A stretch of 25,865 nt of DNA from Sutterella sp. (lineage in GTDB: Bacteria > Pseudomonadota > Gammaproteobacteria > Burkholderiales > Burkholderiaceae_F). The position numbers were made by a program, and so were the translations under genes. The notes beneath the pieces were generated by a model. It was given only the letters and a program-made list of their open reading frames with translations, was not told where the DNA came from and made no database searches. Each line of letters starts with the position of its first letter. The stretch's first letter is position 1. Shown one piece after another: positions 14,864 to 22,017 of the stretch. The DNA lies in assembly GCA_020025955.1 (NCBI GenBank), contig JAHHRF010000026.1:1-25865 (forward strand). The letters are read 5' to 3'.

Positions 14864-15188
14864 CATTCAACAGGGATTACCCTTAGAGGTTAGCCCTGAT
14901 GAATGGGAAGTTTAGGTTCTCTCCTTGTCCTAGACTTTCCGAAGAAAGCAAACGATTCAGAAACTCTCTCCTCGTGAATCGTTTGCCACATCACTTTCTC
15001 TAGAAGTGATGTGAGGAAAGTGAAGCGGTTGGTCACCGCATCGGGTCTGGTCCCCCGAACACTTTCCCATCGAAGTGCTTGATGCCTTTTGGCTCAGCCT
15101 TCGGTGCTCTTCTCTTGATTTCGGACTGGTCCTCTGAAATCAGCATGGTTGGGAAGCGGCGCTCGGAATCCGAGCGCCGCTTTTTTTT
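14864..15188 (+). ncRNA. candidate structured small RNA of about 325 nt
   Basis: No conventional gene fits here, but the sequence is a chain of stems: 14871-14898 (CAGGG/CCCTG with inner pairs), 14905-14940 (12 bp, loop TTCTCTCCTTGT), 14948-14986 (perfect 11 bp, GCAAACGATTC, loop rich in CTCTCTCC), 14987-15013 (perfect 10 bp), 15025-15039, 15041-15058, 15060-15077, 15116-15142 (7 bp with inner GGAC/GTCC), then the terminator 15154-15188. Several loops and linkers are pyrimidine-rich and complementary to GGAG-type ribosome binding sites, as in known anti-Shine-Dalgarno sRNAs. I could not match it to RNase P RNA, tmRNA, 6S or SRP RNA. A 34-codon ORF (14899-15003, AGAGG upstream) lies inside, so a coding leader is an alternative. 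Confidence 0.55.
15154..15188 (+). terminator. strong intrinsic terminator of the candidate RNA
   Basis: GCGGCGCTCGG (15156-15166), loop AAT, CCGAGCGCCGC (15170-15180), then eight T. Confidence 0.93.
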
Positions 15189-15398
15189 CGTCTATTGAAA
15201 TCGGACCCCCGACGCTTCACCCCCACTTTTTCGACCGACTTTCAGTGGCGATCTCGCGTCTTTTCGCCCGTTCAGGGCTCGTAGAAACCCTAGGAAAAAC
15301 AAAAAGATTCGGTCCGATTTGCGTCCGCGCAGTCTCTCTAGGCGCTTTTATCTAAGAGGAAGGATAAAGGGGAGGCAACACGGCGAAAAAAACGTGTG
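15189..15398. other. intergenic stretch without recognised content
   Basis: Between the strong terminator and the next hairpin cluster I see no supportable ORF, RNA or repeat; a 68-codon frame starting at 15149 begins inside the terminator and is not believed. Confidence 0.4.
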
Positions 15399-15478
15399 TA
15401 TAGTTGAAAACAAGTGAAACGAATTTCGTTCGGTCACCCAACGTTGGGGCTCGAAAAGCCCTGACACTCACTTTTTTC
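15399..15478 (+). ncRNA. candidate short hairpin RNA or leader terminator
   Basis: A TATAGT (15399-15404) predicts a start near 15411, where AAGTGA (15412-15417) begins; it pairs with TCACTT (15468-15473), which runs into T6 (15472-15477). Inside are AACGAA-T-TTCGTT (15418-15430), the palindrome CCCAACGTTGGG (15437-15448) and GGGCT/AGCCC (15447-15461); the last two compete for shared bases. No good -35 is visible. It may be an independent small RNA, or the first checkpoint of the leader that continues into the transporter operon. Confidence 0.35.
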
Positions 15479-15565
15479 CATCAACTGAATCCATCACCAA
15501 AAAAACCGACGGACGATTTCCAATCACGGAAACGATCCTGAGTGTACGTATAAAGGGGATATCTG

Positions 15566-15661
15566 ATGATTACCACGAATGAGACAGACACCGTCTCGAT
15601 GACCTTAGGTCACCTTGTTCTAGAAACGCGTCACGGTTGGCGTCGTTATTACCGGGTCTAA
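15566..15661 (+). CDS. putative 31-residue leader peptide with Trp/Arg/Tyr codons
   Basis: ATG 15566 follows AAAGGGGA by about 6 nt and opens a 31-codon ORF that ends H-G-W-R-R-Y-Y-R-V. One Trp, two consecutive Tyr and three nearby Arg codons are concentrated in the last seven residues, immediately before the stop, which lies in the loop of a CCGG hairpin (15651-15666). It sits about 220 nt upstream of the start of a TrpX-type ABC transporter gene and is followed by mutually exclusive stems and a T6 tract. This is the arrangement of a transcription-attenuation or ribosome-arrest leader sensing aromatic (or arginine) supply. The family of the transporter and the codon content agree, but no similar peptide is known to me. 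A chance ORF is the alternative. Confidence 0.5.
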   Translation: MITTNETDTVSMTLGHLVLETRHGWRRYYRV

Positions 15662-15768
15662 CCGGTTTTCACGATTCACTCCGTGCCCTTAGCGTTGGGA
15701 TCCGCCTGGATAGGGCTTGAACTTTGATCCCTCAGAAAAAATTCGATAGCGGCTTGAATGGATTTTTT
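15651..15768 (+). promoter_or_regulatory. candidate attenuator between the leader ORF and the transporter operon
   Basis: Stem 1: ACCGG (15651-15655) with CCGGT (15662-15666), followed by TTTT. Stem A: GCCCT (15685-15689) with AGGGC (15712-15716), reinforced by ATCC/GGAT. Stem B: GGGATC (15697-15702) with GATCCC (15726-15731); A and B overlap and cannot coexist. Stem C: AAAAAATTC (15736-15744) with GGATTTTTT (15760-15768), ending in T6 as a weak terminator. Ribosome position on the leader ORF could choose between them. Confidence 0.4.
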
Positions 15769-15880
15769 CCTTGTGCGTTGAATGCACACGAATCCTTTTA
15801 CGGGGACATGTTTGCTCACGCCACACGTTCAACCGATCGACTACACCCAAAAAAAAGTTTTTAGAACAGGAAAATTGACC

Positions 15881-16876
15881 ATGTTAACGATGAAGAAAAT
15901 TGCCCTTTTGACGGCGTCCTTAGGTTTAATGGCCACGTTGGTGGGCTGCGGCGAAGACAAAAAAGTTGCCCAAGCTCCCGAATTAATCCCCATTGGGATT
16001 GCGCAGATTGTTGAGCATGCTGCCTTAGACGCCTCGCGCGACGGCATCATTCAAGGGCTCAAGGAACGTGGCTTTGAAGACGGCAAGAACATTCGCTTGG
16101 ACCTGCAAAATGCGCAGGGTGATCAGAGTAACCTCAATAACATCATGAACCGCTTTGTGAACGACAAGGATGAAATCATCTTTGCGATCGCAACGCCGGT
16201 GGCGCAAGCGGCAGCCGCCAAAACCAAGACCACGCCCATTGTGGCGACGGCCGTGACTAACTTCGAAGTCGCCAAGCTCGTTGACTCCAACGAAAAGCCG
16301 GGTCGTAATGTGACGGGCGTCTCCGACATTAACCCCGTCGCGGATCAGTTGAAACTCATGCTTCGCTTGAAGCCCGAAACCAAGACGGTGGGTGTGATCT
16401 TTAACGCAAGCGAAGTCAACTCCGAATTCCAGGTCAAGCTCTTAAAAGAAGCCGCCCAGAAGGAAGGGATTGAAATCGTGGAAGCTACGGTCACGAACGT
16501 TAACGACATTGTGCAGGCGGCGCAGAGCCTTGTCGGTAAGGTCGATGGGATCTTTGCCCCCACGGATAACGTGATTTCGTCTGGTTTGCCCGCCCTCTTA
16601 AAGGTAGCGATTCCGGCCAAACTCCCGGTGATTGACGGGGAAGGGGAACCGGTTCGTGGTGGTTGCTTAGCGTCGATCGCGGTTGACTACTTTGAACTCG
16701 GTCGCATGACCGGCCACATGGGCGCGGACATCTTGGAAGGCAAGGCCAAGCCCGCTGACATGCCCATCCAGATGCAGTCCACGGACAAAGTCATCATCAA
16801 TACCAAGACCGCTAAAGCCATCGGCATGACGATTCCGGAAGAAATCCTCAAGAATGCTGAGAAAGTCGGTGAATAA
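15881..16876 (+). CDS. ABC transporter substrate-binding lipoprotein, TrpX-like
   Basis: 331 residues from ATG 15881 (AGGA about 9 nt upstream; ATG 15890 is nearly as good). A frame from 15782 would put 33 hydrophilic residues ahead of the signal peptide and is rejected. The lipobox L-V-G-C places the lipidated Cys at residue 23. The mature protein is an ABC-type sugar/tryptophan/tyrosine-binding fold (PF04392): P-I-G-I-A-Q-I-V-E-H-A-A-L-D-A-S-R-D-G at the start, A-T-P-V-A-Q-A-A-A, N-V-T-G-V-S-D and D-G-I-F-A-P-T-D-N. Such proteins deliver tryptophan or tyrosine in characterised systems. It heads an operon with permease and ATPase genes and lies behind a leader peptide ORF. It is probably anchored to the inner membrane, facing the periplasm. 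Aromatic substrate is inference from family and leader. Confidence 0.85.
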   Translation: MLTMKKIALLTASLGLMATLVGCGEDKKVAQAPELIPIGIAQIVEHAALDASRDGIIQGLKERGFEDGKNIRLDLQNAQGDQSNLNNIMNRFVNDKDEIIFAIATPVAQAAAAKTKTTPIVATAVTNFEVAKLVDSNEKPGRNVTGVSDINPVADQLKLMLRLKPETKTVGVIFNASEVNSEFQVKLLKEAAQKEGIEIVEATVTNVNDIVQAAQSLVGKVDGIFAPTDNVISSGLPALLKVAIPAKLPVIDGEGEPVRGGCLASIAVDYFELGRMTGHMGADILEGKAKPADMPIQMQSTDKVIINTKTAKAIGMTIPEEILKNAEKVGE

Positions 16877-16892
16877 GTAACGACGAACCCCG

Positions 16893-16964
16893 AAGACCGA
16901 GCCGTTTCAGGCTGTGCGCTTCAGCGCTGAGCTGAACCCAAAGCCCCTCGAGCGACTCGGTCTT
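16893..16964 (+). other. large intercistronic stem between binding protein and permease genes
   Basis: AAGACCGAG (16893-16901) pairs perfectly with CTCGGTCTT (16956-16964), with TTCAG (16906-16910)/CTGAA (16932-16936) and a CAGCGCTG palindrome inside, followed by ACCGTTTTATC. It probably makes a partial terminator or a stabilising 3' end, so that the binding protein is made in excess over the membrane parts. Confidence 0.6.
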
Positions 16965-16991
16965 ACCGTTTTATCTTGAGGAGAGCCACGC

Positions 16992-17888
16992 ATGTTGGAC
17001 TTTAATTTATTTATTGCGACCGTGAGTCAAGGCCTGATTTGGTCCGTAATGGCCATTGGGGTATTGCTCACGTTTCGTGTTTTAGACGTTCCCGATTTGA
17101 CGGTGGACGGCAGTTTCCCCTTGGGGGCCGCCGTGGCCGCCGTGTTAATGACGCAGGGTTTCCCCATTCCGGTGGCGTTGTTGTTGGCCGCCATTGCGGG
17201 CGCCTTAGCCGGTGGCGTCACGGGGTTTTTGACGACCCAATTGAAGATTCCAGCGTTGCTCGCTGGGATTCTCACGATGATTGCGCTCTACTCCGTGAAC
17301 CTTCACGTGATGGGTAAGGCCAACGTGTCGCTTTTGGCTTCGGACACCCTCTTTAGCCAATTAGAAGCCTGGATGCCGAGCCTCTGGGCGGGCTTAGTGA
17401 TTGGGGTCTTGTTCGTCTTCTTGATTGCCTCCTTAATCTACTGGTTCTTTGGCACCGAATTAGGGACGGCGATTCGTGCGACGGGCAACAACGATCAGAT
17501 GGCCCGTGCGCAAGGCATTAACACCAACGTCATGCTCGTTTTGGGCTTAATGATTAGTAACGCGTTGGTGGCCCTTTGTGGTGCCGTTGTGGCGCAAAGC
17601 CAAGGCTTTGCGGACGTCGGCATGGGCGTAGGCACCATCGTGATTGGGCTTGCGAGCGTCATCATTGGGGAAGTGTTAGTGGGGCCGTTGACCTTCAAGC
17701 AAACGCTTTTTGCGGTGGTGGTGGGGAGCGTTATCTACCGCTTAGTCATCGCCCTCGTTTTAGAGTGGGGGATGCCGCCCAACGACTTGAAGCTTTTCAC
17801 GGCGGTCTTAGTCGCCTTAGCCCTTTCCATGCCCTTAATCAAAGCGCGCAGCCAAACGTGGTTGAATCGCTTACGTCTTCGTTCGTAA
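16992..17888 (+). CDS. ABC transporter permease, TrpY-like (BPD_transp_2 family)
   Basis: 298 residues; TTGAGGAGAG lies 6 nt before the ATG. Eight or so hydrophobic segments are visible, for example L-I-W-S-V-M-A-I-G-V-L-L-T-F near 15, V-A-L-L-L-A-A-I-A-G-A-L-A-G-G near 60 and L-V-I-G-V-L-F-V-F-L-I near 135. The run L-T-V-D-G-S-F-P-L-G-A-A-V (about 36-48) and E-L-G-T-A-I-R-A-T-G-N-N (about 160) are hallmarks of the branched-chain/sugar-type permeases found next to TrpX-like binding proteins; the latter motif is the cytoplasmic EAA-like contact with the ATPase. It forms the membrane channel, probably as a homodimer because no second permease gene is present. Followed after 18 nt by the ATPase gene. 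Confidence 0.9.
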   Translation: MLDFNLFIATVSQGLIWSVMAIGVLLTFRVLDVPDLTVDGSFPLGAAVAAVLMTQGFPIPVALLLAAIAGALAGGVTGFLTTQLKIPALLAGILTMIALYSVNLHVMGKANVSLLASDTLFSQLEAWMPSLWAGLVIGVLFVFLIASLIYWFFGTELGTAIRATGNNDQMARAQGINTNVMLVLGLMISNALVALCGAVVAQSQGFADVGMGVGTIVIGLASVIIGEVLVGPLTFKQTLFAVVVGSVIYRLVIALVLEWGMPPNDLKLFTAVLVALALSMPLIKARSQTWLNRLRLRS

Positions 17889-17906
17889 AGAAAAAGGAGT
17901 GCCACG

Positions 17907-18698
17907 ATGTTAACGATTGAACACGTTAGTAAAACCTTCTTTGCGAATACGCCGAACGAAAAGCGTGCGTTGCGTGATGTGAACTTGACGCTCGACGAAG
18001 GGGACTTCTGTACCGTCATTGGCTCCAATGGGGCAGGGAAAAGTACCTTATTAAATGCCGTTGCCGGGGTCTTTCCCGTGGATGAAGGGAAAATCAAGAT
18101 TGGTGCGGTGGACATCACCCGTATGCCCGAGCACCGTCGTGCTAGCCTCATTGGGCGCGTCTTTCAGGATCCGATGCGAGGCACCGCCGCCGACATGGAA
18201 ATTGAAGAAAACCTCGCCATGGCCCTTCGCCGTGGTCAGCGACCGGGCCTCTCCTGGGGGGATAAGCGTAAAGAGCGCGCCTTCTTTCAAGAGCGTTTGA
18301 CGCTCTTAAACCTGGGGCTCGAAAACCGCTTACACGCTCACGTGGGGTTGTTGTCAGGGGGTCAACGCCAAGCCTTAACCCTCTTGATGGCCACCTTGGT
18401 GCGTCCTGAGTTGTTGCTCCTTGACGAACATACCGCAGCGTTGGATCCGAAAACCGCCGCCAACGTTTTGGACCTCACCAACCAAATCGTCACCCAAGAC
18501 AAACTCACCACGCTCATGATTACGCACAACATGCGTGATGCCCTGCGCTTTGGGAATCGTCTGATCATGATGCACGATGGGCGTCCCATCGTGGACGTGA
18601 AGGGGGAAGAGAAAGCGAAACTCACCCCGAAAGACCTCTTGGCGCTCTTTGAAGAGGCGGCCGACGGGGGCGTCTCGGACAAGATGATGTTGGGCTAA
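17907..18698 (+). CDS. ABC transporter ATPase, TrpZ-like
   Basis: 263 residues with AAGGAG before the ATG. Walker A G-S-N-G-A-G-K-S-T (39-47), Q-loop Gln87, signature L-S-G-G-Q (149-153), Walker B L-L-L-L-D-E (169-174), D-loop A-L-D and H-loop His207 (I-T-H-N) are all intact. After Walker B the sequence is E-H-T-A-A-L-D-P in place of the usual E-P-T-S-G-L-D; this His/Ala variant is typical of ATPases that accompany TrpX-type binding proteins and supports the subtype. It powers import by the two preceding gene products at the inner face of the membrane. Last gene of the operon, closed by a strong terminator 11 bp downstream. Confidence 0.93.
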   Translation: MLTIEHVSKTFFANTPNEKRALRDVNLTLDEGDFCTVIGSNGAGKSTLLNAVAGVFPVDEGKIKIGAVDITRMPEHRRASLIGRVFQDPMRGTAADMEIEENLAMALRRGQRPGLSWGDKRKERAFFQERLTLLNLGLENRLHAHVGLLSGGQRQALTLLMATLVRPELLLLDEHTAALDPKTAANVLDLTNQIVTQDKLTTLMITHNMRDALRFGNRLIMMHDGRPIVDVKGEEKAKLTPKDLLALFEEAADGGVSDKMMLG

Positions 18699-18707
18699 GA
18701 CCCAAAA

Positions 18708-18743
18708 AAAAGGAAGCGAGGATGAGACACTCGCTTCCTTTTT
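18708..18743. terminator. bidirectional terminator between the ABC transporter operon and the racemase gene
   Basis: AAGGAAGCGAG (18710-18720) with CTCGCTTCCTT (18730-18740), A-rich before and T-rich after, serving two convergent units. Confidence 0.88.
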
Positions 18744-18759
18744 CGTTTATCGCCTAGAG

Positions 18760-20106
18760 TTAATGCCCGCGGGCTTTATTTTCGTCCATGGCCACACGCA
18801 CAATCTTGCGCGCTAAGGCGCTGGTGGGATCGACCATCACCACCGTGGTGTCCCCACAGGGGAAGGCGTCGGACTCACTCATGATAAGGGGCAACTCCGT
18901 GCACCCTAAGATCAAGGCCTGACACCCGTAGCCACGCACCAGAAAGTCCGCTGCGGCTTTGAGTTCATCCCAGCAGGTCCCCGTGGTAAAGCCCGCTTTA
19001 GCGCCTTCTGGCCCATAGATGGCATTCATGACCAAGGCTTGGTGGGCTTCGTCAGGGGTATAGAGTTCTAACCCCGCTTCTTCGGCTCGACGGTGGTAGA
19101 GTTTCGACGCAACCGTCCCCGACGTCGCTAAAAGCCCAATCTTGGCGCCCGTGCCGAGTTTGGCTTTAATTTCCTCCATCGTGGCGACTTGCATGTCGAT
19201 AAAGGGAATGGCAAGGCGCTTGGCAATCGCCGGGAGAAAGGCGTGCGCGGTGTTGCACGCTACCACCACCGCATCGCACCCGTCCGTTTCTAAGCGCTTC
19301 GCACAGGCGTACATCGCTAAGGTGGGATCTTCTCCGCCCTTTAAAAGCGCCGTGGTGCGATCGGGGATCTGCGGATTTTGTTCAATGGCGACCCGAATGT
19401 GGGTCTGGTCCGTTTTGGCAGGCGTCGCTTTCGTGATCTTGTCGTACAAATCCACGGTAGCCGCTGGCCCTAAGCCCCCAATCACGCCAATCTTAAAGGG
19501 TAAGGGGCGGGCGACGGGTTTTTGCGTGAGCGCCAACTCCATGGCAAGCACAGGGTAGGCTAAAGCCGGGAGCCCAGCGCGTTGCAAAAGGGTCGCAATC
19601 TCAACGCTTCCTACCCCCGCGACACATACCGTGGGGGTGTTGTCGTCAAGGAGTTTAGAGGCGGCTTCCACAATATCGCCGCCGGTGACTTCGCCCGAGA
19701 CAAAGCCCGTGCGGGTATGGGAGCGCGCGTGCGCCAACGGCAACTCCCCAAAACTAAAGAGGGCAGGGCGACCAAGGCCTGACAAGCGTTCGGCGTCGTC
19801 TAAGAGGCTCTCGGGGGTGACCAACGGCATCGAGATTTCTTGCTGCACACGAAGGGCGGCTTCAAAAAGCTCAGGCGAGGCGACGATCGCCATCTCCACG
19901 CCATGCATCGCTAAGTGGCGGGCCGCATCAAAGAGGGCAAGTTCCGGGACCTCGGGGACGCCTTCATCCGACAAGTTGACCACACGGTGTTTGGCGGAAA
20001 GCCCATGCTTTTCACTCAAAGCATTTAAGGCCGCGGTAAAGGGCTGGGCCTCATCGGGGTGATTTAAAACAATTACAGCAAGTCGGCGTGTGTTTTCGTC
20101 CGTCAT
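18760..20106 (-). CDS. Asp/Glu racemase-family protein with a degenerate N-terminal duplicate domain
   Basis: 448 residues, about twice the family norm of 230-250. The C-terminal half (about 203-445) is a complete aspartate/amino-acid racemase of the YgeA kind: K-I-G-V-I-G-G-L-G-P-A-A-T, first catalytic Cys284 in V-A-C-N-T-A-H, second Cys402 in L-G-C-T-E-L-P. These two cysteines deprotonate alpha-carbons without a cofactor. The N-terminal half (1-200) looks like the same fold: A-L-F-D-A-A-R-H-L near 57 followed by V-E-M-A-I-V-A-S-P-E-L parallels A-M-Y-A-C-A-K-R-L and C-D-A-V-V-V-A-C-N-T-A, and G-V-G-S-V-E-I (164-170) parallels G-C-T-E-L. Both cysteines are lost there. It may act as a built-in pseudo-dimer partner. 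Substrate uncertain (D-Asp, D-Glu or another). The ribosome binding site is poor (GAGACC). Confidence 0.85.
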   Translation of the reverse strand: MTDENTRRLAVIVLNHPDEAQPFTAALNALSEKHGLSAKHRVVNLSDEGVPEVPELALFDAARHLAMHGVEMAIVASPELFEAALRVQQEISMPLVTPESLLDDAERLSGLGRPALFSFGELPLAHARSHTRTGFVSGEVTGGDIVEAASKLLDDNTPTVCVAGVGSVEIATLLQRAGLPALAYPVLAMELALTQKPVARPLPFKIGVIGGLGPAATVDLYDKITKATPAKTDQTHIRVAIEQNPQIPDRTTALLKGGEDPTLAMYACAKRLETDGCDAVVVACNTAHAFLPAIAKRLAIPFIDMQVATMEEIKAKLGTGAKIGLLATSGTVASKLYHRRAEEAGLELYTPDEAHQALVMNAIYGPEGAKAGFTTGTCWDELKAAADFLVRGYGCQALILGCTELPLIMSESDAFPCGDTTVVMVDPTSALARKIVRVAMDENKARGH

Positions 20107-20308
20107 GGTCTTTTGGTCTCGTTTTAGGGTGAAAGGACTAAGGGGGAAAGCGCGACGTCCTCAAGGACTCCTCTCCTTTTCGCATTGGGACGTTTTCTCT
20201 CCCCCCCACCAGTGCCCTTATTATGCGTCGGAATCCCTTCGTAAGCCTAGGGGATTTAACTCGTCTAGTCCCTTTTGTGCGAGGGGATTACCCTAGGGGC
20301 ACACAAAA
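20107..20308 (-). promoter_or_regulatory. upstream region of the racemase gene with CCTAGGGG repeats
   Basis: The motif CCTAGGGG occurs at 20246-20253 and 20292-20299 (46 bp apart), each next to a GGGATT. On the minus strand a CATAAT (20225-20220) is a possible -10 and would place the repeats just upstream of the promoter; no consensus -35 is seen. Confidence 0.3.
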
Positions 20309-20341
20309 AACACGGTTTCCCCGAGTCGAGGAAACCGTGTT
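20303..20341 (-). terminator. intrinsic terminator of the formate-tetrahydrofolate ligase gene
   Basis: A 12-bp perfect stem, AACACGGTTTCC (20309-20320) with GGAAACCGTGTT (20330-20341), followed on the minus strand by TTTTTTGTGTG. Confidence 0.92.
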
Positions 20342-20373
20342 CTCACGCAATGGCTGGGTTAATTCCCAAAGTC

Positions 20374-22017
20374 TTAGGCAAGACCCGTAATCTTCCCATC
20401 CTTCACGTCAATCCCTAAGGCAGCCGGGCGCTTCGGCAACCCCGGCATACGCATGATGCTCCCGGTGGTGACGACAATGAAGCCCGCGCCCGCGTTGAGA
20501 ATCAAACGCTGAACCGGTAAGACATGATCCACCGGCGCCCCTAAGGCTTTGGCGTCGGCCGTAAAGGAGAAGGGGGTCTTGGCGATACAGATCGGAAGCT
20601 TGTCGTAGCCCCAATCCTGTAAGCGCTTTAAGTCCTTCAGAGCATCGGGCCCCAGTTCCACGCGGCTCGCCTTATAAATCCCTTGAGCAACCGCATTAAT
20701 TTTGTCGAGTAAGGGGGCATCCGTCTCGTACGTAAACGTTAAGTCGGAGGGCTCTTCTAACGCCTCTAAGACGGCTTGCGCAAGATCGGTCGCGCCTGCG
20801 CCCCCGTTGGCAAAGCCAGTAGACGCCGCGACGCGTACGCCCTGCGCTGCGCATTCATTGCGAATGAGCGCGAGCTCTTCGTCGGTATCCGTATGGAATT
20901 GGTTAATGGCAACGACAACCGTGGGACCAAAGGCCTTCAAGTTTTCGATGTGGCGACGAAGGTTCACTAAGCCCTTTTCTAAGGCCACAACGTCCGGCGT
21001 GGCGAGTTCCGGCAACGGCAGCCCCCCGTGCCACTTCAGCGCGCGGGTGCTCGTCACCAGCACGGTGGCTTCTGGCTTAAAGCCCGCATGGCGGCACTTT
21101 AAGTTGTAGAACTTCTCAGCCCCTAAGTCGGCCCCGAAGCCCGCTTCCGTAATGGCGTAGTCCCCTAAGGTAAGCGCCGCACGGGTGGCCGCAATGGAGT
21201 TACAGCCATGCGCAATGTTGGCAAAGGGACCCCCGTGGATAAAGGCGGCATTGCCTTCTAAGCTTTGCACCAAGTTGGGCTTAACAGCTTCTAAGAGAAG
21301 CGCCATTAAGGCCCCTGTGCCGCCAATGCGATCCGCTGTGATGGGTTGGTTATCCGGGTCAAGCCCCACGACAATGGCGTCTAAGCGACGACGCAAATCC
21401 GCTTCATCGGTAGCCAAACAAAGAATCGCCATGAGTTCGCTTGCCGCCGTGATGTCAAACCCGGTTTCAGTGGGAATGCCGTGGGCAGAGCCCCCTAAGC
21501 CCGAGACCACATGACGGAGCATACGTTCGTTGACGTCCATCACGCGCTTCCAGAGCACTTCCTTGAATTGGATCTGACCCTGATGGCGGGCGTTATCAAT
21601 TAACGCGGCCAAGAGGTTGTTGGCGGCGGTAATGGCATGGAAGTCCCCCGTGAAATGCAAGTTAATGCTTTCCATGGGTAAGACCTGCGAGTAACCACCG
21701 CCTGCAGCCCCCCCCTTCATCCCGAAGACGGGCCCCAAGCTCGGTTCACGCAGCGCCAAGACGGCATTTTTCCCTAAGCGCTTCATCCCTTGGGCAAGCG
21801 CAATGCTGGTGGTGGTTTTGCCAGAGCCCGCCGGCATCCCCGAGGTGGCCGTGACCAAAATCAACTTCCCCTTGGGGGCGCGATCCGCGTTGAGCTTCAC
21901 CTTGGCCTTGTCACGACCGTACGGGTCAAACTCTTCGTCGGTTAACCCCACACTATGCGCTAACTCATCAATAGGCATAAGGGAAGCTTGTTGGGCAATC
22001 TCGATATCCGTTAACAC
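20374..22017 (-). CDS. fhs: formate-tetrahydrofolate ligase
   Basis: 547 residues from GTG 22017, which has AAGGAG 8 nt upstream; a frame from 22062 adds 15 residues that include this ribosome binding site and is rejected. Diagnostic runs: the nucleotide-binding loop P-A-G-S-G-K-T-T-T (about 62-70), L-R-E-P-S-L-G-P-V-F-G-M-K-G-G-A, I-N-L-H-F-T-G-D-F-H-A-I and A-A-N-N-L-L-A-A. It condenses formate with tetrahydrofolate at the expense of ATP to give 10-formyl-tetrahydrofolate, feeding purine synthesis and one-carbon metabolism, a common solution in anaerobes that make formate. The usual G-E-G-K in the loop is G-S-G-K here, a mild oddity. Monocistronic with a strong terminator. Confidence 0.96.
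   Translation of the reverse strand: MLTDIEIAQQASLMPIDELAHSVGLTDEEFDPYGRDKAKVKLNADRAPKGKLILVTATSGMPAGSGKTTTSIALAQGMKRLGKNAVLALREPSLGPVFGMKGGAAGGGYSQVLPMESINLHFTGDFHAITAANNLLAALIDNARHQGQIQFKEVLWKRVMDVNERMLRHVVSGLGGSAHGIPTETGFDITAASELMAILCLATDEADLRRRLDAIVVGLDPDNQPITADRIGGTGALMALLLEAVKPNLVQSLEGNAAFIHGGPFANIAHGCNSIAATRAALTLGDYAITEAGFGADLGAEKFYNLKCRHAGFKPEATVLVTSTRALKWHGGLPLPELATPDVVALEKGLVNLRRHIENLKAFGPTVVVAINQFHTDTDEELALIRNECAAQGVRVAASTGFANGGAGATDLAQAVLEALEEPSDLTFTYETDAPLLDKINAVAQGIYKASRVELGPDALKDLKRLQDWGYDKLPICIAKTPFSFTADAKALGAPVDHVLPVQRLILNAGAGFIVVTTGSIMRMPGLPKRPAALGIDVKDGKITGLA

Noticed and set aside
15011..15060. GAGGAAAGT resembling the RNase P RNA P4 segment
   Set aside because: The rest of the RNase P core and the partner P4 strand are missing, so the match is judged accidental.
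15149..15355. 68-codon plus-strand frame after the candidate RNA
   Set aside because: It starts inside the strong terminator at 15154-15188, and nothing in its translation resembles a protein family.
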